From Chitinophaga sp. CB10 (GTDB lineage: Bacteria; Bacteroidota; Bacteroidia; Chitinophagales; Chitinophagaceae): a stretch of DNA of 64,000 nt. The stretch covers positions 228,301 through 292,300 of the forward strand of contig MLAV02000008.1 in NCBI GenBank assembly GCA_001870995.2, in the 5' to 3' direction. Below the pieces are notes generated by a model. That model searched no databases. It was not told the origin of the DNA and saw only the letters and a list, made by a program, of their open reading frames with translations. Made by a program: the position numbers and the translations under genes. Shown here in pieces: positions 26,468 through 36,194 of the stretch (position 1 is the first letter of the stretch; every line of letters begins with the position of its first letter).

Positions 26468-27268
26468 ATGACGCTTTTTCAGGCTATCATTATTGCGATA
26501 GTAGAAGGATTGACGGAGTTTCTCCCGGTATCTTCCACCGGCCATATGATCATCGTAAGCTCTTTGCTGGGCATCAATAAGGATGAATTCACGAAACTGT
26601 TTGAGGTATGTATCCAGCTGGGAGCCATCCTGGCGGTGGTGGTGCTGTATTGGAAAAAGTTCCTGGTATTCGATAAAAACAGGCTCAACTTTTACATCAA
26701 ACTTTTTGTGGCGGTATTGCCGGCGCTGATCTGCGGTTACCTGTTCAGCGATTTCATTGACCAGATGCTGGAAAGTCCGCTCACGGTGGGTATTACCCTC
26801 TTCCTCGGGGGCATCGTACTGCTTTTTGTGGATAACTGGTTCAAGTACCCCGTTATTGATACGGACGAGAAGATAAGCCTGTTCACGGCCCTGCGCATTG
26901 GCTTTTACCAGTGCATTGCCATGATCCCCGGCGTGAGCCGCAGCGCGGCCTCCATCATAGGCGGTATGCAGCAAAAGCTTACCCGCAATGTGGCGGCGGA
27001 ATTCTCCTTTTTCCTGGCGGTGCCTACCATGGCGGCTGCTACCGGTTATAAAATATTAAAGGGGCGGGAGCTGCTCATGGCGCACCCGGATAAGCTGAAC
27101 CTGCTGCTGATAGGCAACCTCGTAGCCTTCGTAGTAGCGATGATCGCCATCAAATTCTTTATTGACTCCCTGAAGAAGTTCGGATTTAAAATGTGGGGGT
27201 ATTACCGGATTCTCGTAGGTTTGGCGATCATCATTGCCATACTGATGGGCTACAAACTGGAAATATAA
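26468..27268 (+). CDS. uppP: Undecaprenyl-diphosphatase (bacitracin resistance)
   Basis: Membrane phosphatase that recycles undecaprenyl diphosphate for peptidoglycan and other envelope polymers. Active-site motifs EGLTEFLPVSSTGH (about 14-27) and PGVSRSAASIIGG (about 158-170); some eight helices. 266 residues, normal length. Follows ftsX and DUF3098 on the same strand. Confidence 0.96.
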   Translation: MTLFQAIIIAIVEGLTEFLPVSSTGHMIIVSSLLGINKDEFTKLFEVCIQLGAILAVVVLYWKKFLVFDKNRLNFYIKLFVAVLPALICGYLFSDFIDQMLESPLTVGITLFLGGIVLLFVDNWFKYPVIDTDEKISLFTALRIGFYQCIAMIPGVSRSAASIIGGMQQKLTRNVAAEFSFFLAVPTMAAATGYKILKGRELLMAHPDKLNLLLIGNLVAFVVAMIAIKFFIDSLKKFGFKMWGYYRILVGLAIIIAILMGYKLEI

Positions 27269-27284
27269 AACATTGCACCTGATA

Positions 27285-27323
27285 GTAAAAGGGTCCGGCG
27301 CTCGCTGCGCCGGACCCTTTTAC
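27285..27323. terminator. Bidirectional terminator between uppP and ald
   Basis: Perfect 17-bp stem GTAAAAGGGTCCGGCGC with loop TCGCT; A- and T-rich stem ends work for both convergent genes. Confidence 0.9.
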
Positions 27324-28541
27324 TTATCCCTTCACTGCCAGCAGCAGTTCCAGGTCGGTATATTTCAACTTGAATTTTTCGCTCAGGTGGTAGTTGGTAA
27401 GGGCGCCCTTGTAGAGATATATACCATTTCGTACGCCGCGCTTGATCCATACGAGGTTTTCAAACCCGCCATCGTCCGCCGCTTCCACCAGCAACGGCAT
27501 CAGCACGTTGGAAATAGCTTCTGAAGCGGTTCTCGCAAAGCCGGATGGAATGTTGGGCACGCAGTAATGCACGACGTCGTACTTTTTGAACACAGGATTT
27601 TCATGCGTGGTAATTTCAGAAGTCTCAAAGCAGCCACCCCGGTCAATACTCACATCTACAATCACAGACCCCGCTTTCATATTACTCACCATGGATTCCG
27701 TTACCACGATCGGCGTACGGCCGCTTTGGCTGGAAAGCGCGCCCACGGCTACATCCGCATTACGCAGCTGCTCCGCCAGCACTTTGGGATGTATCACGGA
27801 AGTGAATACACGTACCCCGATATTATTCTGTAAACGTTTGAGCTTATAGATGTTGTTATCGAATACCTTTACGGACGCGCCCAGTGCCAGCGCGGTTCTT
27901 GCGGCAAATTCCCCGACGATGCCCGCGCCGATGATCACCACTTTGGTAGGCGGGATGCCGGTGATACCACCGAGCAGGATGCCTTTCCCCTTGTTGTCGT
28001 TACTGAGGTACTGACCGGCGATCAGCATCACGGCGCCCCCGGCAATTTCACTCATGGCCCGTACAATAGGATAGGTGCCCGCATCGTCTTTCAGGTTTTC
28101 GAAAGAGAGGAGGGTAATCCGTTTGTCCATCATCTTTTGCACCTGGTACGCTTTGAGGGCAGCCAGGTGGATCGGTGAAATGACGATCTGGTGCGGATGC
28201 AGCAGTTCTATCTCTTCATCGGTGAGGGGAGCGGATTTGAGAATGATCTCTGCTTTGAATACTTCCTTGCGGTCGTACACTATTTCGGCGCCTGCCTCTG
28301 AATAATCAGTGTCGTAGTAGTGGCTTGCATCGCCGGCCTTATGCTCCACCACAATATGATGGCCTTGCGCCGCCAGAATGCTTACTGCATCCGGCGTCAG
28401 GGCGATGCGATTTTCCTGGAAAGAAGATTCTTTTGGGATACCGATAAATAAACGTGAATTTTTGGTTGGTATGTCCAGCGTTTCTTCCAGCGGTGAATAA
28501 CTAAAGCCAGCACTCACTACAGGTTTTTGCCTTTGCTCCAT
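27324..28541 (-). CDS. ald: Alanine dehydrogenase
   Basis: NAD-dependent interconversion of L-alanine and pyruvate plus ammonia. N-terminal GIPKESSFQENRIALTP and the Lys/His pair of the alanine dehydrogenase/transhydrogenase family, Rossmann motif VIIGAGIVGEFAAR (about 200), SSQSGRTPIVVTE and NIPSGFARTASEA. 405 residues, longer than the usual 370 because of N-terminal and C-terminal extensions common in Bacteroidota homologues. Own -7 element just after tsaE. Confidence 0.9.
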   Translation of the reverse strand: MEQRQKPVVSAGFSYSPLEETLDIPTKNSRLFIGIPKESSFQENRIALTPDAVSILAAQGHHIVVEHKAGDASHYYDTDYSEAGAEIVYDRKEVFKAEIILKSAPLTDEEIELLHPHQIVISPIHLAALKAYQVQKMMDKRITLLSFENLKDDAGTYPIVRAMSEIAGGAVMLIAGQYLSNDNKGKGILLGGITGIPPTKVVIIGAGIVGEFAARTALALGASVKVFDNNIYKLKRLQNNIGVRVFTSVIHPKVLAEQLRNADVAVGALSSQSGRTPIVVTESMVSNMKAGSVIVDVSIDRGGCFETSEITTHENPVFKKYDVVHYCVPNIPSGFARTASEAISNVLMPLLVEAADDGGFENLVWIKRGVRNGIYLYKGALTNYHLSEKFKLKYTDLELLLAVKG

Positions 28542-28579
28542 ACGGTCAGAGTTGTTGTTCTTTTTTAAAAGGTAACTAT

Positions 28580-28587
28580 CAAAGATA
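28580..28587 (-). promoter_or_regulatory. -7 element of ald
   Basis: TATCTTTG on the minus strand, 38 nt before the ald ATG and just past the tsaE stop. Confidence 0.55.
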
Positions 28588-28589
28588 CA

Positions 28590-29027
28590 TCATTTGTTCC
28601 GTGTGCCCGCTTCGGTCAGCTGCCTTTTTTGGTCAGCCAGCACACGCAACTCCAGGTGTACCGTATCTTCCGGTAATATGGAGGCAATTACCTCCGGCCA
28701 TTCTACAAAACTCACCGCATCCTGGTAAATAGTATCCTCCACGCCGGCCGTAATAGCCTCATCTTCATCCCTTAACCTGTATAAATCCAAATGGTAGATC
28801 CGGCGGGTATTGCCGGCAGCATCGCGGTAATTATATTCGTTGATGATGGAAAAGGTAGGACTGGCAGTTGTGTCTTCCACGCCAGCCGCTGCGCAAAGCG
28901 CTTTTACCAATGTGGTTTTACCTGCGCCCATCGGACCGTCCAGGGTAAAAACCTTCTTATCTCCATATTGCCTCCAGAAATCCTTCGCTATTTCCGGTAG
29001 TTCATCCAGTGAAAATGTCCATTGCAT
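28590..29027 (-). CDS. tsaE: tRNA threonylcarbamoyladenosine synthesis ATPase TsaE
   Basis: Small ATPase needed with TsaB/TsaD for t6A at position 37 of ANN-decoding tRNAs. Walker A LDGPMGAGKTTLVKAL at about residue 33, SPTFSIINEY, and HLDLYRLRDEDEA. Start at ATG 29027: the upstream TTG (29033) overlaps a -7 element whose distance implies a leaderless mRNA. 145 residues. Confidence 0.93.
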   Translation of the reverse strand: MQWTFSLDELPEIAKDFWRQYGDKKVFTLDGPMGAGKTTLVKALCAAAGVEDTTASPTFSIINEYNYRDAAGNTRRIYHLDLYRLRDEDEAITAGVEDTIYQDAVSFVEWPEVIASILPEDTVHLELRVLADQKRQLTEAGTRNK

Positions 29028-29030
29028 CAA

Positions 29031-29038
29031 CAAATTTA
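29031..29038 (-). promoter_or_regulatory. -7 element of tsaE (leaderless)
   Basis: TAAATTTG on the minus strand ends 3 nt before the ATG at 29027, so transcription should begin at or next to the start codon. Confidence 0.5.
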
Positions 29039-29173
29039 TCGCATTTTTTGCCTATTGGTAATGCCTGTTTGTATGTGTATTTGCTTTATTCATAAGTGAT
29101 TATTTATTAATTAGATGTACGCGTTTTGATGCCATGTTGCATTAATAATTTCCACACGAAAACTATACAGCGG

Positions 29174-29181
29174 TACCTTTG
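29174..29181 (+). promoter_or_regulatory. -7 element of copA
   Basis: TACCTTTG, 7 nt before the ATG at 29189; the leader would be a few nucleotides at most. Confidence 0.55.
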
Positions 29182-29188
29182 TGTTAAG

Positions 29189-31294
29189 ATGACACCAATA
29201 AGTTGCAAGGTAGAAGGTATGCATTGCACGAATTGTGCGCTTAGTGTATCCAAATACCTGGAGAAAAAAGGAATGCAGGAAGTGAACGTCAGTTTTGCCA
29301 CTGAAGAAGTCAGCTTTACCCTGCCAGCCGGCGAAGATGCCACCGCCGTACTCGAAGGAATTAACCAGATGGGCTTCCGGGTTGTAACACCGGACGCTGC
29401 GCCGTCCAAAGTGTCGCCCTACAGCACCCTCTCGTTTAAGTTTATATTTTGCCTGGTATTCACCTTACCCCTGATGCTGCACATGTGGGTCAGCTGGCCA
29501 TGGCTGCATAACCCCTACGTACAGCTGGCGCTCACCCTGCCGGTGTACGTCACCGGCATGCTGCACTTCGGTAAAAGCGCCATCCGCAGCCTGATGAACC
29601 GCATGGCCAATATGGACGTGCTGGTGACCCTCGGCGCTACCGCCGCGTTTGTGTACAGCTTTGTAGGTACCATCATCTACCAGGACCATTCTTACCTCTT
29701 TTACGAAACCACTGCCGCCATTTTAACCCTGGTGTTCCTCGGCAACTGGCTGGAAGAACGCTCCGTGAAGCAAACCACCTCCGCTATTATGGACCTGGCA
29801 AAAATGCAGGTAACCACGGCGCGACTCATACACGTCGAAAACGGGCATGAACATATTCATGAGGTAGACAACCGCACCCTCAAAACAGGAGATTGCGTGC
29901 TTGTGAATACCGGCGATAAAATACCGATGGACGGCACAGTGTACTGGGGCAACGGCCTCGTAAACGAATCCATGATCACCGGGGAAAGCATGCCCGTAGC
30001 CAAAAAAGAAAAGGACAAAGTCATAGGCGGTACCATCCTGGAAGATGGCAGCGTGAAAATATTCATTACCGCCACCGGCAAGGATACCGTGCTGTCCTAC
30101 ATCATTGAGCTGGTAAAACAGGCGCAGAACGATAAGCCGCCCATGCAAAAGCTGGCGGACCGCATCAGCGCCATTTTTGTGCCGCTGGTGCTTTCCATTG
30201 CCCTGCTTACTTTCCTCGGCTGGTACTTTGTTGGCCACACCTCTTTCGGTACAGCCATGATGCGGGGTATAGCCGTACTCGTTATAGCCTGCCCCTGCGC
30301 GATGGGACTGGCCACGCCGGCAGCCGTCATGGTAGGCCTGGGGCGCGCCGCTAAAAATGGCATCCTCATCAAAGGCGGCCATACATTGGAACTCTTTAAG
30401 GACATCCGGCAGATCGTATTTGATAAAACCGGCACCCTCACCACCGGCAAACTCCAGCTCGGCGCTTACCACTACGAACAGCTGACGGAAACGGAATTCA
30501 AACAGGTGGTGTATAGCCTGGAAAAATATTCTTCCCACCCCATTGCCCGCTCTATCGTGCAGCAGTGGAAATCCGCCGGGGAATACCCCCTGCAACAGGT
30601 CCGGGAGCATAAAGGCCTCGGCATGCGCGCCAGCGATAAAGCCGGTAATGAATGGCAGCTGGGCTCCTTCAAAATGGCCGGCAGCGCCGCTACGGACGAT
30701 AGTCACCAGCTATACCTGCTGAAAAACGGCGTACTCCTGGGCTGGATCGACTTTATCGACGAGGTGCGCCCGGAAGCGGCTACCGTGGTGGCGGAGCTGG
30801 TGAAAATGGGTATTAAACCCATCCTCCTCAGTGGCGACTCCTCCCGCAAATGCCGGGAGCTGGCCGCACAGCTGGGCATTACGGAAGTTTATGCAGAGCA
30901 AAGCCCCGCGCAGAAACTGCAGCAAATCACCACCCTCATGCAAACCGCGCCCACGGCCATGGTCGGCGATGGCATCAACGATGCGCCCGCCTTGTCCAAA
31001 GCAACTATCGGCATCTCCCTCAGCGATGCCACGCAGGTAGCCATGCAAAGCGCCAACGTAGTACTGCTGAATAACCACCTGGGCGCGCTGCCGCTGGCGC
31101 TGGGCCTGGGCAAGCATACTTATCTCACCATAAAGCAAAACCTCTTCTGGGCCTTTATCTACAACATCATCGCCATTCCGTTTGCCGCGCTGGGATTCCT
31201 GAATCCTATCATGGGCGCGGGCGTCATGGGGCTCTCCGATGTAATCCTGGCGGTGAACTCAGTAAGGCTGCGCTACAAAAGAGTCGTCAATTAA
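29189..31294 (+). CDS. copA: Copper-type P1B ATPase
   Basis: Exports monovalent copper from the cytoplasm. N-terminal HMA domain with metal site GMHCTNC; eight helices; transport motif ACPCAMGLATP; phosphorylation DKTGTLTTGK; His-Pro locus SSHPIARS; hinge GDGINDAPALS; YNIIAIPFA in the last helices. The final helix reads VMGLSDVILAVNS, with Ser-Asp where typical CopA has Ser-Ser. Start set at ATG 29189 (MTPISCKVEG) because the -7 element sits just before it. 701 residues. No copper regulator or chaperone is adjacent. Confidence 0.92.
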   Translation: MTPISCKVEGMHCTNCALSVSKYLEKKGMQEVNVSFATEEVSFTLPAGEDATAVLEGINQMGFRVVTPDAAPSKVSPYSTLSFKFIFCLVFTLPLMLHMWVSWPWLHNPYVQLALTLPVYVTGMLHFGKSAIRSLMNRMANMDVLVTLGATAAFVYSFVGTIIYQDHSYLFYETTAAILTLVFLGNWLEERSVKQTTSAIMDLAKMQVTTARLIHVENGHEHIHEVDNRTLKTGDCVLVNTGDKIPMDGTVYWGNGLVNESMITGESMPVAKKEKDKVIGGTILEDGSVKIFITATGKDTVLSYIIELVKQAQNDKPPMQKLADRISAIFVPLVLSIALLTFLGWYFVGHTSFGTAMMRGIAVLVIACPCAMGLATPAAVMVGLGRAAKNGILIKGGHTLELFKDIRQIVFDKTGTLTTGKLQLGAYHYEQLTETEFKQVVYSLEKYSSHPIARSIVQQWKSAGEYPLQQVREHKGLGMRASDKAGNEWQLGSFKMAGSAATDDSHQLYLLKNGVLLGWIDFIDEVRPEAATVVAELVKMGIKPILLSGDSSRKCRELAAQLGITEVYAEQSPAQKLQQITTLMQTAPTAMVGDGINDAPALSKATIGISLSDATQVAMQSANVVLLNNHLGALPLALGLGKHTYLTIKQNLFWAFIYNIIAIPFAALGFLNPIMGAGVMGLSDVILAVNSVRLRYKRVVN

Positions 31295-31330
31295 TGGTAA
31301 ATTGCGGGTACACCAACACCAACGTATATA

Positions 31331-33229
31331 TTGGAGCCAGTAGACGTACTTAAGCAATATTGGGGATATGAGCAGTTCCGGCCTTTACAGGAAGATATCG
31401 TAAGATCGGTGCTGGAAGGGAATGACACGCTTGCATTACTGCCTACCGGTGGAGGTAAATCCATCTGCTTCCAGGTGCCGGCCATGATGAAACCCGGCCT
31501 CTGTTTGGTGATTACGCCGCTCATCGCGCTGATGAAAGACCAGGTGGCCAACCTGAAACGCCGCGGCATCAGCGCTTACTGCATTTATTCCGGCATGCAC
31601 TATAAGGACGTGGAGCGCGCCATGGAAGCGGCCCGCCGCGGACGTTGCAAATTCCTCTACGTATCGCCGGAACGCCTGCAAAGCAAATTGTTCCAAACCT
31701 ATTGCGACGGCCTCACCGTCAACCTCATTGCAGTGGACGAAGCGCACTGTATCTCCCAGTGGGGCTACGATTTCCGCCCTGCCTACCTGCAGGTGGCGGA
31801 TATACGCAGTTACTTCCCGGAAACGCCCGTGCTGGCGCTTACCGCCTCCGCTACGCCGAAGGTGCAGACGGACATCTGCGATAAACTGCTGATGAAGGAG
31901 GCGCGCATCTTCCGCAAATCCTTTGCCCGCCCCAATCTCAGCTACAGCGTGCTGGAAGAAACCACTAAAATTGATAAAATAAAACATATCCTGGACCGCG
32001 TGCCCGGCAGCGGTATTGTGTATTGCCGCAACCGGAAGCGTACCCGGGAAATCGCCAACCTGCTGCAGTTACAGGGCATTGCCGCCAGTTATTACCACGC
32101 CGGGCTCCCCCAGGCGGAAAGGGCGCAGCGCCAGGAGGACTGGATCAATAACAGCACCCGCGTAATGGTTTGTACCAACGCCTTCGGCATGGGGATCGAC
32201 AAGCCGGACGTGCGCGTGGTCGTGCATTACGACGCGCCGGACAGCCTGGAGGCTTATTACCAGGAGGCAGGGCGCGCCGGCCGCGATGAGGACAAGGCCT
32301 ACGCCGTGCTGCTCTGGAACGAGGAGGAACTAACGGAAATGCATGCACGCGTTGCCCTGCAGTTCCCTACGCTGGAGCAAATCAGGGAGGTTTACCAATG
32401 CATCGTCAACTACCTGCAGGTGCCGGTAGGCGCAGGGGAAGGCGTGTATTATGATTTTGATATCAACGATTTTGCGAAAGTATTTCAGCTCAACCTCACC
32501 ATTGCCTACAGCGCCATCCGGCTGCTGGAGCAGGAAGGCATCCTGCAGGTGAGCGAAAGCGTGTTGCTGCCTTCCCGCGGGGAGTTTGTTACCAACAAGG
32601 CTACCCTGTACGAGTTTGAAGACGCCTATCCCGCGCTGGCGGAGCTTATACAAACCCTGCTGCGCACCTACGAAGGCATTTTTGATACGGCCGTTCCCAT
32701 CTACGAAAGGCAGATCAGCCGGCTGCTGCTGATTGAAGAGGATGAGATACAAGCGATGCTGCAACAGCTGCACCAGTTCGGGATCATGAAGTATTACCCC
32801 CGCCGGGATGAGCCACAGCTCTGCTTCTTGCAGGAACGCGTGTCCGCCGCCAACCTGCGGGTCAATATGGCCCGTGTGGAAGTGCGGCGCAAAGTATATA
32901 CCGACCGGCTGGAAGCGGCTTTTTCGTATGTCCGTAACAGTGATACCTGCCGTACCCAGTTGCTGGTGCAGTATTTCGGGGAAACCGGTACGCCTCCCTG
33001 CGGCGTGTGCGATACCTGTCTTAAAAAGAAAGCGGCGGCGCTGGATGCGGCGGCATTTAAACGTATATCCGATCACGTTATATCGCTCCTGGCCGCTCCG
33101 GTGAGCATTGCCGCGGTGGAATCGCAGCTGGCGGATGTCAGCCGGGCTAACCTGATGGAGGTCCTCCAATTTTTGGAGCGTGAAGGGTTGATTGGGAGAG
33201 ATGAAGAAGGCCGGCTGTTGAAGCGTTAG
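31331..33229 (+). CDS. recQ: RecQ-family ATP-dependent DNA helicase
   Basis: 3'-5' DNA helicase for recombination and replication repair. N-terminal motif 0 (YWGYEQFRPLQ), Walker A PTGGGKS, DEAH box VDEAHCISQWG, motif III LTASATP, motif VI QEAGRAGRD. The zinc cysteines (CGVCDTC) sit near residue 560, about 220 residues after the helicase core, with a winged-helix-like segment before them; in E. coli RecQ they follow the core at once. No HRDC domain is evident. Start is TTG; no ATG lies upstream in frame. 632 residues. Some Bacteroidota carry two RecQ types; this looks like the variant one. Confidence 0.9.
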   Translation: MEPVDVLKQYWGYEQFRPLQEDIVRSVLEGNDTLALLPTGGGKSICFQVPAMMKPGLCLVITPLIALMKDQVANLKRRGISAYCIYSGMHYKDVERAMEAARRGRCKFLYVSPERLQSKLFQTYCDGLTVNLIAVDEAHCISQWGYDFRPAYLQVADIRSYFPETPVLALTASATPKVQTDICDKLLMKEARIFRKSFARPNLSYSVLEETTKIDKIKHILDRVPGSGIVYCRNRKRTREIANLLQLQGIAASYYHAGLPQAERAQRQEDWINNSTRVMVCTNAFGMGIDKPDVRVVVHYDAPDSLEAYYQEAGRAGRDEDKAYAVLLWNEEELTEMHARVALQFPTLEQIREVYQCIVNYLQVPVGAGEGVYYDFDINDFAKVFQLNLTIAYSAIRLLEQEGILQVSESVLLPSRGEFVTNKATLYEFEDAYPALAELIQTLLRTYEGIFDTAVPIYERQISRLLLIEEDEIQAMLQQLHQFGIMKYYPRRDEPQLCFLQERVSAANLRVNMARVEVRRKVYTDRLEAAFSYVRNSDTCRTQLLVQYFGETGTPPCGVCDTCLKKKAAALDAAAFKRISDHVISLLAAPVSIAAVESQLADVSRANLMEVLQFLEREGLIGRDEEGRLLKR

Positions 33230-33308
33230 TACGTCCGAAGGACGGGGAAGCCGGGAGGCTGCCGTATCACAGCAATGGCATGCTATGCGGCCACTGCCCC
33301 GTAAAACG

Positions 33309-33350
33309 TCATGCAGGGCGTAGCTACCTTTCGGTAATTGCCCTGCATGA
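33309..33350. terminator. Strong hairpin between convergent genes
   Basis: Perfect 11-bp stem TCATGCAGGGC / GCCCTGCATGA with a second small stem TACC / GGTA inside. No T-tract of note. Likely 3' end of recQ and of the oxidoreductase gene. Confidence 0.6.
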
Positions 33351-33379
33351 AAAATGAATGTTGTTTATTGTCGCTGTCA

Positions 33380-34429
33380 TTAATGAATGGGCACTACTTT
33401 GCCACTGTTGCTGCTTTCAAAGGCAGCCTCGATTACCCGCACCACGTTGGCGCCATCCACTGCCGGAACCGGATTGGGCGCGCCGTTCACAATTGCTTCA
33501 TAGATACCGTTATAATAATCCATGTAATTGCCGTTGCCGCCGGGCACGTACTCTTTCACGGTTTTACCGTTGATGGTCGTGTGCAGCAGGCCCCATTCGT
33601 GCGGCGCTTCCGCGCCCCAGTCCGGACTGTTGGGCATCAGGCCGCGTTGCAGTTGCGCCTCCTGGATATCTGATTTGCTTTTGATGAAGGAACCAATGCG
33701 GCCATGCACCTGGTAGGCGGGCAGCGGCTCGCGCACCAGGTAGCTGGATTTCAGGCGCACGCGCAGGAAATCGTAATACAGCACCAGCTCGAAGTAATCG
33801 TCCACGATGGAATCCTTGCGGATGATGCGGATATCCGCCCAGAGCTTACGGGGCATGCCGAAGATGGTGAGCGCCTGATCGATCAGGTGGCTGCCCAGGT
33901 CGTACAATGCGCCGGTGCCGGGCAGGTTTTCTTCCTTATGTTTTTTATAACTCAGTTCTTCTTTAAAGCGGTCGTAATGCACTTCAAATTCCAGTACATC
34001 GCCGAGTACGCCGGAGTCGACCACGCTTTTCACTACTTTATAGTCGCTGTCGTAACGGCGGTTGTGATATACGCTCAGCAGCAATCCTTTGGAAGCGGCC
34101 AATTCAATCAATTCCTGCGCTTCCTGGTTGTGTACGGTGAAAGGTTTTTCCACGACTACATGCTTACCCGCGTCCAGGGCGGTTTTTGCGTAGTCGTAGT
34201 GGGTATAGTTGGGCGTATTTACCACGATCAGGTCCAGCGCAGGATCTTTGACCATATCATCCACAGATGCATAGACTTTTACGCCGGGATATTTAGCAGC
34301 CGCCAGGTGTTTGCTTCTTTCCACTACGGCGGTGAATTCGAAGTTTGGATTTACATGAATGAACGGTGCGTGAAAGATCTGTCCTGACATGCCAAAGGAG
34401 CATATACCCACCTTAATAACTTTACTCAT
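33380..34429 (-). CDS. Gfo/Idh/MocA-family oxidoreductase
   Basis: NAD(P)-dependent sugar- or polyol-type oxidoreductase. Rossmann N-terminus KVGICSFGMSGQIFHAPF, the family Lys in HVVVEKPFTV, and YDLGSHLIDQAL in the substrate domain. 349 residues. The first glycine motif is GxSxGMSG rather than the usual GxGxxG. Substrate not identifiable. Runs in the same direction as the HerA-like gene 24 nt upstream. Confidence 0.88.
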   Translation of the reverse strand: MSKVIKVGICSFGMSGQIFHAPFIHVNPNFEFTAVVERSKHLAAAKYPGVKVYASVDDMVKDPALDLIVVNTPNYTHYDYAKTALDAGKHVVVEKPFTVHNQEAQELIELAASKGLLLSVYHNRRYDSDYKVVKSVVDSGVLGDVLEFEVHYDRFKEELSYKKHKEENLPGTGALYDLGSHLIDQALTIFGMPRKLWADIRIIRKDSIVDDYFELVLYYDFLRVRLKSSYLVREPLPAYQVHGRIGSFIKSKSDIQEAQLQRGLMPNSPDWGAEAPHEWGLLHTTINGKTVKEYVPGGNGNYMDYYNGIYEAIVNGAPNPVPAVDGANVVRVIEAAFESSNSGKVVPIH

Positions 34430-34453
34430 GAGTTGCGAAAATGTTTATTGATG

Positions 34454-36010
34454 TTAAAACCAGCTTTTCTTTTTGCTGCTTCTGCCGCCGAGGCCGAGCG
34501 CGCCCAGCAGGCTGCGGGTGATCATGTTGGCGGCAGTGCGGCCTACCTGTCGTGCCACGCTGCTGTCCAGCACCTGGTCCAGCATGGATTTTTCCTCTTT
34601 TACCTTACCGCCTTTGGCTGGCGCCGCCGCCTGCTCCGCCGCTGTTTTTTCAGCCGCTTCCTGGAGTTTGGCGGTGAGTATTTCGTAAGCGCTCTGGCTG
34701 TCGATGGTTTCGCTGTACTTCTTCACCAGTTTGGAATTGGCTACCAGCGCGTCAATTTCGGCGGGCGTGAGCACGTCCATCCGGCTGCGCGGGGATACCA
34801 GCATGGTGGCCGCGAGTGGCGTAGGAACGCCTTTTTCGTCGAGGCAGGTGATGAGCGCCTGCCCGATTCCTATCTGGGTAAGCAGTTCATCGGTTTTATA
34901 AAATTCTGAAGTCGGGTAGTTTTCAGCGGTTTGTTTGATCGCTTTACGATCGTTGGCTGTAAAGGCGCGGAGGGCGTGCTGTACTTTCAAACCCAGCTGA
35001 CCCAGTACGGATGGCGGTACATCCATCGGGTTTTGGGTACAGAAGAAGATGCCTACGCCTTTGGAGCGAATGAGTTTTACGATGGTTTCAATCTGTTTGA
35101 GGAGGGCGTCGCTGGCTTCGTTGAAGATGAGGTGGGCCTCGTCGATAAACATAACCAGCTTGGGTTTCTCCATATCGCCTTCTTCCGGCATGGTGGCGTA
35201 CAGCTCTGCCAGCAGGCTAAGCATGAAGGTGGAAAAGAGTTTCGGTTTATCCTGGATATCGCTTACCCGGAGGATGGATACCATACCGCGGCCATCGTCG
35301 CTGATGCGCATGAGGTCATCTACTTCAAAGGATTTTTCCCCGAAGAAGAGGGTAGCGCCCTGCTGTTCCAGCTCTATCACTTTACGCAGCACGGTGCCGG
35401 TGGAGGTGGTGGAAATTTTTCCGTAGTCTTTTTCCAGTTCGGCTTTTCCTTCGTCGCTGGCGAATTGCAGCACCTTTTTGAAATCCTTGAGGTCCAGCAG
35501 CGGCAGCTTGTTATCGTCGCAGTATTTAAACAACATGGCTACCAGGCCGGCCTGGGTATCGTTCAGCTCCAATATTTTGGATAAGAGGATCGGGCCGAAC
35601 TCACTAACGGTGGCGCGTAAACGAACGCCTTTTTCGTCGCTCAGGCTGAGCAATTCGGTAGGGTAGGCGGCCGGGCTCCATTTGCCACCGATCAGCTGGT
35701 AGCGCTCCTGTATCTTGGGGTTATCCGTGCCGGCGGCGGCAATACCACTCAGGTCCCCCTTGATGTCCATCAGGAGTACGGGTACGCTGGCATCGCTGAG
35801 GCCTTCCGCGATGATCTGTAAGGTTTTGGTTTTTCCGGTGCCGGTGGCGCCGGCGATCAAACCATGTCTGTTCATGGTTTTCAGTGGGAGGTTCACATCT
35901 GCGCCGGTAACAACTTCACCATCCAACATGGCGCAACCCAATTTGAAGTGTTCTCCTTTGAAAGTGTATCCTTTCTGAATGCTATCGAGAAATGCATCTT
36001 TATTGGACAT
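34454..36010 (-). CDS. HerA-like (DUF853/YjgR-type) ATPase
   Basis: Hexameric P-loop ATPase of the HerA/FtsK type. Walker A GATGTGKTKTLQ (about residue 65), Walker B LVMFIDEAHLIF (about 290), CTQNPMDVPPSVLGQLG after it. The C-terminal tail is Ala/Lys/Glu-rich, then LGALGLGGRSSKKKSWF. Start at ATG 36010 (MSNKDAFLD, 518 residues); the open frame above is noncoding. HerA relatives work in DNA processing, but the YjgR branch has no settled role. No nuclease partner adjoins, which argues against a defence pair. Confidence 0.88.
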   Translation of the reverse strand: MSNKDAFLDSIQKGYTFKGEHFKLGCAMLDGEVVTGADVNLPLKTMNRHGLIAGATGTGKTKTLQIIAEGLSDASVPVLLMDIKGDLSGIAAAGTDNPKIQERYQLIGGKWSPAAYPTELLSLSDEKGVRLRATVSEFGPILLSKILELNDTQAGLVAMLFKYCDDNKLPLLDLKDFKKVLQFASDEGKAELEKDYGKISTTSTGTVLRKVIELEQQGATLFFGEKSFEVDDLMRISDDGRGMVSILRVSDIQDKPKLFSTFMLSLLAELYATMPEEGDMEKPKLVMFIDEAHLIFNEASDALLKQIETIVKLIRSKGVGIFFCTQNPMDVPPSVLGQLGLKVQHALRAFTANDRKAIKQTAENYPTSEFYKTDELLTQIGIGQALITCLDEKGVPTPLAATMLVSPRSRMDVLTPAEIDALVANSKLVKKYSETIDSQSAYEILTAKLQEAAEKTAAEQAAAPAKGGKVKEEKSMLDQVLDSSVARQVGRTAANMITRSLLGALGLGGRSSKKKSWF

Positions 36011-36139
36011 GGCGTGCGATTTTTTATGAAGATAGTGAAATGGTTGCAGTTTTGTATCCCCGTTCAACGGGTTTAGGGGACGGCATTGCATAAGGGCGGG
36101 GCGGGCGCCGTGGAATGGCCCGCGTGGGTATTACGGCAT

Positions 36140-36175
36140 AAAAAAAGCAGTTACTGCATCGCAGCAACTGCTTTT
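36140..36175 (-). terminator. Terminator of the GroES-like gene
   Basis: On the minus strand AAAAGCAGTT / AACTGCTTTT with inner GCTGC / GCAGT pairing, then seven T. Confidence 0.85.
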
Positions 36176-36194
36176 CCCCCCAAAAAAAAATTAC

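Noticed and set aside
34454..36010. HerA-like ATPase as part of an antiphage system
   Set aside because: No nuclease (NurA, Sir2, DUF4297 type) adjoins; it resembles the housekeeping YjgR branch.
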